Shown: in pieces, positions 33,877-43,403 of the stretch
Layout of the letters: the number at the start of each line of letters is the position of its first letter
Position numbering within the stretch: the first letter of the stretch is position 1
Origin: DATJKD01 sp963834855
Lineage (GTDB): Bacteria > Pseudomonadota > Gammaproteobacteria > Steroidobacterales > Steroidobacteraceae
Length of the DNA stretch: 64,000 nt
Reading direction: 5' to 3'
Assembly (NCBI GenBank): GCA_963834855.1
Contig: CAWIDH010000007.1
Location: 1-64,000, forward strand
Made by a program: the position numbers and the translations under genes
Notes under the pieces: model-generated
Told to the model about the DNA's origin: nothing
Seen by the model: the letters and a program-made list of their open reading frames with translations, nothing else
The model's database searches: none

Positions 33877-35313
33877 CTATTGTGAGAGTTTCCGCCCGAG
33901 CTCCTGGACGACAGCGGCGAATTGCTCCACGTCCTCGGGGCGCGTCCGCCAGTTCGAAAACGCAGGCCTGAAGACGGTTCGCGGCCCGAGCTTCGAAGTG
34001 CCGACGAGAAATCGGCCATCTGCGAGTATCGCGTCGCCCAGGCGCTCGTTCAGTTCGTCGAGTCGATCATCGCCGATGCCGCCCGGGTTGTAGCGGAACG
34101 CGACGATGTTCAGTTGCGGGTCGTTCATCAGCTCCAGGTCAGCGGCCCGATCGACCTGCCGGGCGAAGTGTTGCGCGATGTCGAGACAGTGCTCGACGAT
34201 GCGCTGCTGGCCTTTCCGCCCGTATGCCTTGAGCGTCGCCCAGACCGCGAAACTGCGCGCGCGGCGCGAGCTTTCCGGCCCGATCGCGCCCGGCGTGGGC
34301 CGGGGATCGTCTTCCGCAGGCAGATAGTCGGCCGAGTAGCGGAAGGCGCGGGCCATCAGGCCGTGATCCCGGACGAATGCGTATCCCGAGTCGTAGGGAA
34401 CGTTCAGCCACTTGTGGCCGTCCACGGTGACCGAGTCCGCCTTCTCGACGCCCTCGACCAGGTGCGCAGTCCGGGGCGAAACCCTGGCGAAGAGGCCGAA
34501 TGCGCCGTCGACGTGCACCCAGCAGTTGTGCTGCCGTGCCAGGTCGATCATCTCGCTCACCGGATCGAATTCGCCGGCGTTGACTTCCCCCGCGTTGACG
34601 ATGACGACAGCAGGCTTGCCGTCGAGGTCGTTCAAGGCATCCTGCATCGCTGGCAGATCCAGGCGTCCAAAATCGTCGGCAGAAAATCTCCGAATATTCG
34701 CGCGGCCAATCCCCTGCAGGCTCAACACCTTGCGCGTGCTCGCGTGCACGAATCCTGAAGTCAGAACCGGCATCTGCGGCATGTTCACGAGCCCGGCTTC
34801 GGAGACGTCTACGCCAAGCTGCTCGCCCCACCACTGGCGCGCGGCGGCCAGCCCGACGAAATTGGCCATCGTCGCGCCCGTGACCATGACGCCTGACCAG
34901 TCCTTCGGCAGCCCGAACATCTCCTTGAGCCAGTCGAGCGCCTGCAGTTCCATCTGCACGCCGACCGGTGACAGCACCCAGGTGTAGGTCATCGCGTCGT
35001 ACGCAGTCGCGAGCAGATCGGCGGCCAGCGCCGCGGGCGTACTGCCTCCGATGACGAAGTGAAAACATCTCGGGCCTGCGGTGTTGCCTCCCGCCGCCGC
35101 ACAGAGCTCGAGCAGGCGCTCGATTGTCTTCGCCGCGCCAGTGCCGGTCTCCGGCAGCGGCTCGCGAAGACCGGCCAGTGCGGCTTCGGATCCGGGTGGC
35201 AGGGCGATGCGGCTGTCAGTCTCACGGATGACCGTGGCCAGCGACTCCTGCAGCTGCCCGATCAGCGCATCCATTTCCCTGCGCAGATCTCGCGATAAAT
35301 CGGTGCTGATCAC
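33877..35313 (-). CDS. PLP-dependent group II amino acid decarboxylase
   Basis: A 478-residue enzyme of the aromatic amino acid / glutamate decarboxylase superfamily. The PLP lysine is in SVTVDGHKWLNVPYDSGYAF, the cofactor aspartate region in WVHVDGAFGLF, and the substrate-side motif HFVIGGSTPAALAADLL is typical. The preference cannot be fixed; aromatic amino acids or 2,4-diaminobutyrate-like substrates are both seen in this branch. The start is a GTG at 35313 that overlaps the stop codon of a 16-residue leader frame, so its translation may depend on that leader. Confidence 0.88.
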   Translation of the reverse strand: MISTDLSRDLRREMDALIGQLQESLATVIRETDSRIALPPGSEAALAGLREPLPETGTGAAKTIERLLELCAAAGGNTAGPRCFHFVIGGSTPAALAADLLATAYDAMTYTWVLSPVGVQMELQALDWLKEMFGLPKDWSGVMVTGATMANFVGLAAARQWWGEQLGVDVSEAGLVNMPQMPVLTSGFVHASTRKVLSLQGIGRANIRRFSADDFGRLDLPAMQDALNDLDGKPAVVIVNAGEVNAGEFDPVSEMIDLARQHNCWVHVDGAFGLFARVSPRTAHLVEGVEKADSVTVDGHKWLNVPYDSGYAFVRDHGLMARAFRYSADYLPAEDDPRPTPGAIGPESSRRARSFAVWATLKAYGRKGQQRIVEHCLDIAQHFARQVDRAADLELMNDPQLNIVAFRYNPGGIGDDRLDELNERLGDAILADGRFLVGTSKLGPRTVFRPAFSNWRTRPEDVEQFAAVVQELGRKLSQ

Positions 35314-35360
35314 TGTGCGGCTGCCAGGACACCGGCAGATACCAGGAGACGCTTGCTCAT
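35310..35360 (-). other. 16-residue leader reading frame coupled to the decarboxylase
   Basis: ATG at 35360 with a strong GGAAGGAAA ribosome site opens the peptide MSKRLLVSAGVLAAAQ, whose TGA overlaps the GTG of the decarboxylase. The decarboxylase itself has no ribosome site of its own except inside this peptide. The peptide resembles a truncated signal sequence. It could be a true leader peptide or the remains of a longer upstream gene. The 200 bases further upstream to 35565 hold nothing I recognise. Confidence 0.45.
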
Positions 35361-35565
35361 GTTTCCTTCCCCCACGGCGGCAGGCTCACCCGCGATCGCG
35401 GCCGATGATCTTAGTGCATGCGCGGGGGCCGTATACGCCGGTACCCTGCAATGCAGCATGCCGGGGCGCCCGCGGCAATCGCGCGCTGGCATCGTCGGGG
35501 CCATTGCGGCAGGATAGCGGGCCCCAGCCAGAGGACGGTTCAAATGGGCGTGCCGAGCAGCGCAC

Positions 35566-36591
35566 ATGGGTGAGGTCGTCCGCTCAGGCACGCAGGGAAC
35601 GCTCGCGGGCGCCGCTGCGGTGGATGCGCCGCGCTGGGCCCGGCATCCCGCCTCGGACATGGTGCGGATTCCGAGTGGCGATTTCCTGATGGGGTCCGAC
35701 CGGCACTACCCGGAAGAAGCCCCGGTCCACCGCGTGCGCGTCGATGCGTTCTGGATGGACCGCACGCCCGTCACCAACCGCGAGTTTCGAAGGTTCGTCG
35801 AGGCCACGAGCTACGTCACCTACGCGGAAATACCGCCGGATCCCAAGGACTATCCCGGCGCGCTGCCGCACATGCTGCAGGCGGGTTCGCTCGTCTTCAC
35901 CCCGCCGAAACATCCGGTCGACCTGCGGGACTGGGCCGCGTGGTGGAACTTCAAGTTCCGCGCCAACTGGCGTCGTCCGGAAGGACCCGGCAGCTCGATC
36001 CGTGGTCTCGACGATCATCCGGTCGTGCACGTCGCGTTCCGGGACGCGGAGGCCTACGCGCGATGGGCCGGCAAGGAATTGCCGACCGAAGCCGAGTGGG
36101 AGTTCGCGGCACGCGGTGGTCTCGATGCCGCCGAGTTCGCCTGGGGTGACGAATTCACTCCCGGCGGAAAGCAGATGGCCAACACCTGGCAGGGCGCGTT
36201 TCCGCAGGAGAACCTGAAGACGGACGGCTACGCGCGCACCTCTCCCGTGACCGCGTTTCCGGCGAACGGCTATGGCCTGTACGACCTGATCGGCAACGTC
36301 TGGGAATGGACTACCGACTGGTTCTCCGACCGGCACGCGGTCGCTGCGGAGAATTCATGTTGCGGCGTGGCGAAGAATCCGCGCGGCGGTCCCGAGGACG
36401 GGAGCTATGACTCCTGCCAGCCCAGCATCCGTATTCCGCGCAAGGTGCTCAAGGGCGGCTCGCATCTCTGCGCGCCGAATTACTGCAGACGCTACCGGCC
36501 GGCGGCGCGGCACGCCCAGCCGGTAGACACCTCCACGAGCCACGTCGGGTTTCGGTGCGTGGTCCGTAAAGCATCGGAGGGCGCGCCATGA
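35566..36591 (+). CDS. Formylglycine-generating enzyme (sulfatase-modifying factor)
   Basis: A 341-residue FGE/SUMF1-type protein that oxidises the active-site cysteine of sulfatases to formylglycine. The family core is intact: MVRIPSGDFLMGSDRHYPEE, FWMDRTPVTNREFRRFVEAT, ELPTEAEWEFAARGG, YGLYDLIGNVWEWTTDWF, and KGGSHLCAPNYCRRYRPAAR. The two cysteines in the last segment (about residues 302 and 307) match the copper-binding redox pair of active FGE. It stands just upstream of two sulfatase genes on the same strand, so it is very likely their activator. The GGCGCGCCATGA at its end overlaps a spurious ATG; the next real gene starts 47 bp on. Confidence 0.94.
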   Translation: MGEVVRSGTQGTLAGAAAVDAPRWARHPASDMVRIPSGDFLMGSDRHYPEEAPVHRVRVDAFWMDRTPVTNREFRRFVEATSYVTYAEIPPDPKDYPGALPHMLQAGSLVFTPPKHPVDLRDWAAWWNFKFRANWRRPEGPGSSIRGLDDHPVVHVAFRDAEAYARWAGKELPTEAEWEFAARGGLDAAEFAWGDEFTPGGKQMANTWQGAFPQENLKTDGYARTSPVTAFPANGYGLYDLIGNVWEWTTDWFSDRHAVAAENSCCGVAKNPRGGPEDGSYDSCQPSIRIPRKVLKGGSHLCAPNYCRRYRPAARHAQPVDTSTSHVGFRCVVRKASEGAP

Positions 36592-36637
36592 CACCCGGTC
36601 GTCGGCGAGTCACGTTGCGCCGCCGACTCCGGGCGAT

Positions 36638-37063
36638 GTGGGGACCGAGCTGGCGCGGCGGCGCACCGGCATGTCGTTCCAACGCACGCGCATGAGCGCC
36701 GACCGCACGCTGATGTCGGTCATGCGCACGTCGCTGTCGCTGATCGGTTTCGGCTTCACGATCTTCCAGTTCTTTCAGAAGCTGCACCAGGCGGACGTAC
36801 TCAAGAGCAGCGCCGGCGCTCAAAGAATTTCGGCGTCGCACTGGTTGCGCTCGGCATCGCGATGCTCGCGGTCGGCATCGCTTATCACGTGTCGTTCATG
36901 CTCGGGCTGCGCAGGCAGCGCGCGACAGATGAAAGCGGAGGAACTCGTTCACGCCGAGAGTCACTTTCCCGTTTCGCTGACGCTGCTGGTCGCGCTCGTG
37001 CTGCTGCTGATCGGTTTGCTGGCAATCTCGAGCATGGTGTTCAACGTCGGGCCGTTCGGCTGA
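36638..37063 (+). pseudogene. DUF202/YidH-like small membrane protein, two frame breaks
   Basis: The start GTELARRRTGMSFQRTRMSAD and RTLMSVMRTSLSLIGFGFTI belong to the DUF202 (YidH) membrane family. The protein then changes frame near 36815 (continuing NFGVALVALGIAMLAVGIAY, HVSFMLGLRRQRA) and changes back near 36930 (KAEELVHAESHFPVSLTLLV, LLLIGLLAISSMVFNVGPFG). Assembled, this is a protein of about 140 residues with three membrane helices. The two breaks compensate each other. The function is unknown; it lies between the FGE and a sulfatase gene and may be part of their operon. Confidence 0.7.
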
Positions 37064-37146
37064 CTGCGGTCGGCGCGGCAAGGAGTCCAGATTACGAGGC
37101 GAAGAAATGCGGTCGGCAACCGGCCGCCAACCAGAAGGAGACGGTC

Positions 37147-38649
37147 ATGGCAAAGACGGACAAGCCAAACATCCTGTTCATCATGGGCGACGACATCGGC
37201 TGGTTCAATGTCAGCGCCTACAACCTGGGGATCATGGGCTACAGGACGCCCAACATCGATCGCATCGCGCGGGAAGGTGCGCTCTTCACCGACTGGTACG
37301 CGCAGCAGAGCTGCACCGCCGGGCGCGCCGCTTTTCTCACCGGGCAATCGCCGATCCGCACGGGGCTGACGAAGGTCGGCCTGCCGGGCGCGGACCTGGG
37401 GCTCGGACCGAACGATCCGTGCATCGCCCAGGTGCTGAAGGCGCAGGGCTACGCGACGGGGCAGTTCGGCAAGAACCATCTCGGCGATCGCGACGAGCAT
37501 CTGCCGACGATGCACGGCTTCGACGAGTTCTTCGGCAATCTCTATCACTTGAATGCCGAGGAAGAGCCGGAGAATCCCGACTATCCGAAGGATCCGAAGT
37601 TCCGCGAGAAGTTCGGGCCGCGCGGCGTGCTGAAGTGCAAGTCAGACGGGAAGGGCGGGCAGAAGATTGAGAACACCGGGCCGCTGACCCGCAAGCGCAT
37701 GGAAACGGTCGACGAGGAATTCCTCGGAGCGGCCAAGGACTTCATCAAGCGCAACCACTCAGCGGGCGGGCCGTGGTTCTGTTACTTCAACAGCACGCGC
37801 ATGCACGTCTTTACGCATCTGAAGAAGGAATCGCAGGGAAAGACCGGCCTCGGCCTCTACCCCGACGGCATGGTCGAGCATGACGGGCATGTCGGGCAGT
37901 TGCTTGCGCTTGTCGACGAGCTCGGCGTCGCCGACAACACGATCGTCGTCTACACCACCGACAACGGTGCCGAGTGCTTCACCTGGCCCGATGGCGGCTC
38001 GACGCCGTTCAAGGGCGAGAAGGCGACCAACTGGGAGGGCGGTTTCCGCGTGCCGTGCGTCATCCGCTGGCCCGGCGTGATCAAGCCGGGAACCATCGTC
38101 AACGACCTGTGCGCGCACGAGGATTTTCTGCCCACGCTCGGGGCGGCGGCCGGCGATGCCGATGTTGTCGCCCGCCTCAAGAAGGGCGGCAAGGTCGGCG
38201 ACAAGAGCTTCAAGGTGCACCTCGACGGCAACAACCTGATTCCCTTCCTCAAGGGCGAGGAGAAGGAATCGCCGCGCGAGGGCTTCATGTACTGGAGCGA
38301 CGACGGCGATCTGATGGCGGTGCGCGTTCGGCAGTGGAAGGTCGCCTTCCTGGCGCAGAACACCGAAAGCGACCCAAAAACACCGCTCGGGGTCTGGCAG
38401 GGCGAGTTCACCCGGCTGCGCGCGCCCCTGCTGTACAACCTGCGTGCCGATCCGTTCGAGCGCGGAACTGAGAGCATCTACTACGGCGACTGGTCGGCCC
38501 ACCGAATGTTCCTGTTTGTGCCCGCGCAGGCGATCGTGGGAAAGGTGCTGGAGACCTTCAAGGAGTTCCCACCGCGTGCCAAGGCCGCCAGCTTCACGGT
38601 CGGCGACGCCATGGAGAAGATTACGACGGCGAGTGCGCACCAGAACTGA
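37147..38649 (+). CDS. Arylsulfatase family protein (CTAGR type)
   Basis: A 500-residue sulfatase. Metal-binding aspartates are in NILFIMGDDIGWF, and the modified cysteine is Cys56 in QQSCTAGRAAFLTGQSPIRTG. The usual signature is C-x-P-x-R; here proline is replaced by alanine (CTAGR), as in a subset of bacterial sulfatases. Further motifs are QFGKNHLGDRDEHLPTMHGF, VVYTTDNGAECFTWPDGGST and the C-terminal lysine region. No signal peptide is seen, so it would act in the cytosol. The FGE gene upstream is probably its activator. The start has a strong GAAGGAGA. A perfect 13-bp hairpin follows the stop. The sulfate ester substrate is unknown. Confidence 0.94.
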   Translation: MAKTDKPNILFIMGDDIGWFNVSAYNLGIMGYRTPNIDRIAREGALFTDWYAQQSCTAGRAAFLTGQSPIRTGLTKVGLPGADLGLGPNDPCIAQVLKAQGYATGQFGKNHLGDRDEHLPTMHGFDEFFGNLYHLNAEEEPENPDYPKDPKFREKFGPRGVLKCKSDGKGGQKIENTGPLTRKRMETVDEEFLGAAKDFIKRNHSAGGPWFCYFNSTRMHVFTHLKKESQGKTGLGLYPDGMVEHDGHVGQLLALVDELGVADNTIVVYTTDNGAECFTWPDGGSTPFKGEKATNWEGGFRVPCVIRWPGVIKPGTIVNDLCAHEDFLPTLGAAAGDADVVARLKKGGKVGDKSFKVHLDGNNLIPFLKGEEKESPREGFMYWSDDGDLMAVRVRQWKVAFLAQNTESDPKTPLGVWQGEFTRLRAPLLYNLRADPFERGTESIYYGDWSAHRMFLFVPAQAIVGKVLETFKEFPPRAKAASFTVGDAMEKITTASAHQN

Positions 38650-38681
38650 CCGGCCGGATCAGGGCGCTGATGGGAGCAGCA

Positions 38682-38710
38682 ACCGGGCGGCAGCGGCGCT
38701 GCCGCCCGGT
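38682..38710. terminator. Strong hairpin between convergent genes
   Basis: Thirteen-base arms ACCGGGCGGCAGC (38682-38694) and GCTGCCGCCCGGT (38698-38710) pair perfectly with a three-base loop. It lies between the sulfatase stop and the stop of the convergent small gene, so it can end transcription from both sides. No T run follows on either strand. Confidence 0.55.
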
Positions 38711-38723
38711 GAGGAAGACGTAG

Positions 38724-38879
38724 CTAGCCTTTCGCGCCGGGCTGGTCGCGCTTGAAGTGCTCCGGAAGCATCAACCGTCGCATTTCCGGATGCCAGTTCC
38801 GGGTGATTTGCCGGTACACATCCAGCTCCGCCTCGGAGGGCGGGCGCTTGCGGAAGGGAACGACTTTCTGGTCAGTCAT
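38724..38879 (-). CDS. Small conserved protein of unknown function
   Basis: A 51-residue soluble protein starting MTDQKVVPFRKRPPSEAELD and continuing YRQITRNWHPEMRRLMLPEH. It has a basic proline-rich start and a short helical part. The composition and the terminal KRDQPGAKG look like a genuine short protein, and similar peptides occur in several gammaproteobacteria as far as I recall. It is antisense to its sulfatase neighbours and lies in the gap between them. No function can be given. Confidence 0.6.
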   Translation of the reverse strand: MTDQKVVPFRKRPPSEAELDVYRQITRNWHPEMRRLMLPEHFKRDQPGAKG

Positions 38880-39077
38880 GGGGTCCCGAACGACAGCTCG
38901 TGCGACCGGCCATGATTCTGTGCATCGGCGCAGGGCGTCGGCTGTGCGGTTGTTCGCAGGTTTTGCGACAGCGCGCCGCCGACAGAAGTCAGAAAGGTGA
39001 ACTGGAGCACGCGAGCCAGGTAACTCGCGACCAGGCGTGAGATTCGGCGACAGGAACCTCAAAAGGAGAAACGAAAC

Positions 39078-40692
39078 ATGGCGACACGTGCAGCGAGAAA
39101 GGCCGCAGCCGATCCTGCGGGACGGGGAAGTGCCGGCAAGTCCGCAAGTGGCGGAGCGAAGAAACCGAACATCCTCGTCATCTGGGGCGACGACATCGGT
39201 CAGTCCAACCTGAGCTGCTACACCCACGGTCTGATGGGATACCGGACGCCCGAACATCGACCGCATCGCGCGGGAAGGGATGCTGTTCACCGACAGCTAC
39301 GGCGAGCAGTCGTGCACGGCAGGCCGCTCTTCGTTCATCACCGGGCAGAGCGTCTATCGAACGGGCCTGTCGAAGGTCGGAATTCCGGCCTCGCCGATCG
39401 GCATGCCGGACAAGCATCGTGACGATGGCGGCGCTGCTCAAGGAGCAGGGCTATGCGACCGGCCAGTTTGGCAAGAACCACCTCGGCGACCTCAACAAGC
39501 ATCTGCCGACGGTCCACGGATTCGACGAGTTCTTCGGCAACCTGTACCACCTCAATGCCGAAGAAGAGCCGGAGATGTACGACTACCCCTCCGAGAAGGA
39601 CTTCCGAAATTCCGCAAGAACTTCGGCCCGCGCGGCGTGATCCATTCCTGGGCAAAGGACAAGGACGATGCCACGGTGCAGCCGCGCTGGGGCCGGGTCG
39701 GTCGCCAGAAAATCGAGGACACCGGCCCACTCACGAAGAAGCGCATGGAGACCTGCGACGACGAGTTCGTCGCCGCCGCGCAGGACTTCATCAAGCGGCA
39801 GAACAAGGCCGGGAAGCCGTTCTTCGTGTGGCTCAATACGACGCACATGCACTGCTTCACCCATACGAAGAAGCGCAGCCTGGGACAGGCGGGGCGCTGG
39901 CAGTCGCCCTACCACGACACGATGATCGACCACGACAAGAATGTCGGCCAGATGCTCGACTATCTCGACGAGCTCGGCCTCGCGGAAGACACGTTCGTCA
40001 TGTACTCGACCGACAACGGCCCGCACTGCAACACCTGGCCGGACGGCGGAACGACGCCGTTTCGCAGCGAGAAGAACACCAACTGGGAAGGCGCGTTCCG
40101 CGTTCCGCTGCTGGTGCGCTGGCCGGGCAGGATCGAAGCCGGCTCGGTCGCGAACGGGATCGTTCAGCACCACGACTGGCTGCCCACCTTCCTCGCCATG
40201 GCCGGCGCGGCGGACGTGCCGGAGCAAGCTGAAGAAGGGCTACACGGCGTGCGGCAGGAAGTACAAGAACCACATCGACGGCCTCAATCTGCTGCCCTAC
40301 CTGACCGGCGAGGCCAGGGAAAGCCCGCGCAATGTCTTCTTCTACTTCAGCGACGACGGCGACGTGCTGGCGATACGCTTCGACAACTGGAAGATGGTGT
40401 TCATCGAGCAGCGCTGCCAGGGGACCCTGCAGGTGTGGGCCGAGCCGTTCACGCGGCTGCGCCTGCCCAAGATCTTCAACCTGCGCACCGACCCGTATGA
40501 GTACGCGGACGTGACCTCGAATACCTACTACGACTACCTGATGCACCACATGTTCTTCCTCATGGCGGCGCAGGCGGGTGCGGCGAAGTTCGCCGAAACC
40601 TTCAAGGAGTTTCCGCCGGCGCAACGGCCGGCAGTTTCACCATCGACGACGCGATGGAGAAGATGAGCGCGGTGGCCGCCGGCGGCGAGTGA
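39078..40692 (+). pseudogene. Second arylsulfatase (CTAGR type), five frame breaks
   Basis: A homologue of the sulfatase at 37147, recognisable from NILVIWGDDIGQSNLSCYTH through EQSCTAGRSSFITGQSVYRT, QFGKNHLGDLNKHLPTVHGF, MYSTDNGPHCNTWPDGGTTP to FTIDDAMEKMSAVAAGGE. It is interrupted near 39252 (extra base in CGCCCGAAC), 39415, 39607 (a base missing in TTCCG), 40222 and 40633 (a base missing in CCGGC). Between the breaks identity to the first copy stays high and no internal stop appears, unlike an old pseudogene. Assembly errors are therefore likely, and the true product would be about 537 residues. The extension before NILVIWG is alanine/lysine rich. The RBS AAAAGGAGAAA is good. Confidence 0.8.
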
Positions 40693-40694
40693 GC

Positions 40695-40803
40695 ATGCTG
40701 GACTCGTGGAACGAGGGCGCGCTCTGGTGCGAGCAGCCGTTTGGATGACCTGATCGCCGGTGGCCAAAGGCTGGACCGTCGTCAGCATGAAACACGACGG
40801 ATA
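40695..40803 (+). pseudogene. Collapsed remnant of a HAD-family gene
   Basis: It starts MLDSWNEGA, jumps to LWCEQP and a stop, and resumes in another frame as AKGWTVVSMKHDG. The full HAD gene at 42491 has the same pieces in the same order: MLDSWNDGA at its start, GTLWCEQPVQ at residue 45, and GITVVSMKRDW near its end. So this is a duplicate of that gene with two internal deletions, left directly behind the second sulfatase. Confidence 0.7.
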
Positions 40804-40844
40804 TGGAGTATCCGGCGGTGTCTCCGCCAAGGGACAGTGAAGTC

Positions 40845-42209
40845 ATGACAACCTCAGAACGAAGACCGACGTCTCTCTCGCGACGAAGCCAAGGCCATCG
40901 CGCAGGACGCCTACATCTTCGGCTTGCCGCTGGTATACATCGCCGTCCAAGCGGACGTACAGACGAACGTCGCCAAGCCCGAAGGCGGGCGGGCACCGTT
41001 CAACCAGTTCGACAACCACCGCGAGTTCCCCGACGCCAAGAACAACAAGATCGTCGGGATGAACGTGGACACGCTGTATTCGCTCGCCAACGTCGACGTC
41101 ACCGCCGAGCCGATCGTGCTGGTCGTGCCGCCGATGGAAGGCAAACGGTGGTGGATCATGCAGATCATCGACGCGTGGAACGATGTGCCGGCCGCGCCCG
41201 GCTCCCGCACGCACGGCGGCAAGGGCGGCAACTTTGCGCTCGTCGGCCCGAACTTCAAAGGCAAGCTCCCCGCCGGTCTGGAGGAGATCCGCGTCGATAC
41301 CAGTCTCATCGCGATCGGCGGACGGACCTATACCGGCGGGAAGGCCGACTACCCTGCGGTTCATAAGATTCAGGACCAGTACAAGCTGATCCCGCTCGCG
41401 AAATGGAAGGGTGCGGGTACAAGCTACACCCCGCCCGCCAGTGTGCCGGTCAAGCCGGGCATCGACGCCAAGACGCCGGTGCCCGTGCAAGTGTTCAAGA
41501 TGTCGGCCGATCAGTTTTTCGGGCGGCTGTGCCGAATTGCTGGTCGACAACCCCGCGACGGCCGGCGGATGCGCCGGTTATGGCGCGACTCGCCAAACTC
41601 GGCGTCCGGCCCGGTGCGGAGTTTACGAGCGAAGCATTCGACGCCGACACTCGCAAGGCGATCGACGAGGGCATCGCCGCCGCCCAGAAGGCGATTCGCG
41701 ACGAAGAGTCGAAGATGGGTGACATGATCAACGGCTGGCAGATCGCCCGGGACCTCGGCCGCTACGGAACGAAGTACACGTATCGGGCTGCCTGGACGTT
41801 CTTCGCCGTGGGCGGCAACCTCGTCGAAGACGCGATCTACCCGCTGACGCTGACGGATAGCGATGGGAAGAAGCTCACCGGCGCGAACAACCATGTGCTC
41901 CACTTCGCGAAGGACCAGATCCCGCCGGTGGACGCGTTCTGGTCGATCACGATGTACGACAAGGATTCCTACCTCGTCGTCAATCCGATCAACCGCTACA
42001 CGCTCGGCGATCGCAGCAACGTGAAGCTCGGCGATGACGGTTCGCTGACCATCTACATTCAGAGCGAGTCACCTGGCAAGGACAAGGAAAGCAACTGGCT
42101 GCCGAGCCCGAAAGGGGACACGTTCAAGCTGGCCCTGCGGCTCTACGTTCCGAAGAAGCAAGTCGCCGACGGCACCTGGAAACCGCCATCCGTGAAGCGC
42201 GCGAGCTGA
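40845..42209 (+). pseudogene. DUF1254 family protein, three frame breaks
   Basis: A protein of about 450 residues with the DUF1254 domain (AYIFGLPLVYIAVQADVQTN, VGMNVDTLYSLANVDVTAEP, WIMQIIDAWNDVPAAPGSRT) and the following DUF1214 domain (YRAAWTFFAVGGNLVEDAIY, DAFWSITMYDKDSYLVVNPI, IYIQSESPGKDKESNWLPSP). These domains occur together in proteins of unknown function; some are suspected to act in lipid or sterol metabolism. The frame changes near 40870, 41525 and 41567, but the family sequence runs through. No signal peptide is seen with the start at 40845. It stands between sulfatase and HAD genes, a neighbourhood repeated in other genomes as far as I recall. Confidence 0.75.
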
Positions 42210-42270
42210 CGCCGGTTCGCGGGGTGCAACGGCTGCAGTCAAGACCGAGGAGTACAACAGGGTCCCCGAC

Positions 42271-42456
42271 ATGGCCACGCCAACATCGAACCCGACATTC
42301 AGCGCCGCCGATCTGGCGACGCGCAACGTCCGGCGCCACGTCACTTGGAACACCATCACGGGGCTCGCTGTTACAACAGCACTCACATTCGATCAGGTTC
42401 GAGGAGAGCACGGCTACGCCGTCGGCGTCCAGGCGGCGGTGTGGGGGCGTCCGTAA
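42271..42456 (+). pseudogene. Truncated start of a second DUF1254-like gene
   Basis: A 61-residue frame, MATPTSNPTFSAADLATRNV, RRHVTWNTITGLAVTTAL, ending in VQAAVWGRP before a stop. DUF1254 proteins often begin with a short arm followed by AVEAVIWGMPAVN, which resembles this end. The frame has a plausible ribosome site (GAGGAG). I think it is a relic, but an independent small gene cannot be excluded. Confidence 0.35.
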
Positions 42457-42490
42457 ACCTAACGGCGGGGCCTCCCCCGGAGAGACTGAC

Positions 42491-43403
42491 GATGCTGGAT
42501 TCGTGGAACGACGGCGCGTCAAATCGAGCGATCGTCGACTTCGTCGCACGCGTGACGAAGGAGGGCGGGCGGACTATGTCCCGCCCGCCGAGCGCATCGC
42601 GACGTTCGATAACGACGGTACACTCTGGTGCGAGCAGCCGGTGCAGTTCCAGGTCTTCTTTCTCGCGGACCGCGTGAAGCAGCTCGCGGCGAAGGATCCA
42701 TCGCTCAAGGAGCGCCAGCCTTTCAAGGCGTTCATCGAACACGACCACAAGACCCTACATGCGCTCGGCAAGAAGGCGCTGATGGAGCTCTTCGCCGCCA
42801 CGCACGCCGGCATGGTCGAGGAGGAGTTCGATCGGATCGCAGGCGGCTGGTTCGCCGAGGCGAGGCACCCGAAGCTCGGGCGCCTCTTCAAGGAGTGACG
42901 TATCGGCCGCAGATGGAGCTGCTCGCTTACCTCGGGCGAACGAGCTTCAAGACCTTCGTCGTTTCGGGGGGCGGCATCGACCTGATCCGTGCCATCGCCG
43001 AAGAAGCCTACGGTATTCCGCCCGAACAAGTCATCGGTTCCAGCGCGAAGCTCAAGTTCGAAACGATCGGCGAGAGGCCGGCACTGATGAAGCTCGGAGA
43101 CTCGACAGCTTCGACGATCGCGAGGCCAAGCCGCAGAACATCGGGCTGCACATCGGACGCCGCCCGATCCTCGCCTTCGGCAATTCCGACGGGGACCTCG
43201 CGATGCTGCGCTACGTCCGGAGCGGGCCCGGCGCACGTCTCGCATTGCTCGTGCATCACGACGACGCCGAGCGCGAGTTCGCATACGACCGCGAGTTCAA
43301 GCTGAGCCCGCTCGTGGAGGCGCTCGACAAGTCCGCGGAGTACGGCATCACAGTCGTCAGCATGAAACGCGACTGGGCAACGGTGTTCGGAGACGCTCCG
43401 TAG
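42491..43403 (+). pseudogene. HAD-superfamily hydrolase, three frame breaks
   Basis: A haloacid dehalogenase-like phosphatase of about 300 residues. Motif I is ATFDNDGTLWCEQP, motif II KTFVVSGGGIDLI, and motif IV FGNSDGDLAMLRY; the large helical cap between motifs I and II includes FKAFIEHDHKTLHALGKKAL. The frame changes near 42567, 42895 (where an apparent stop follows LGRLFKE) and 43105. Each segment keeps the family sequence, so the gene may be intact in the organism. The end overlaps the start of the transporter gene. A shortened copy lies at 40695-40803. Confidence 0.75.

Noticed and set aside
33877..35313. Mobile-element cargo because of nearby relics and toxin-antitoxin genes
   Set aside because: No integrase, transposase, attachment site or direct repeats were found around the region.
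36588..36700. ATG overlapping the FGE stop as the start of a new gene
   Set aside because: The frame gives an arginine-rich short product that matches nothing. The DUF202 sequence lies in another frame starting at 36638.
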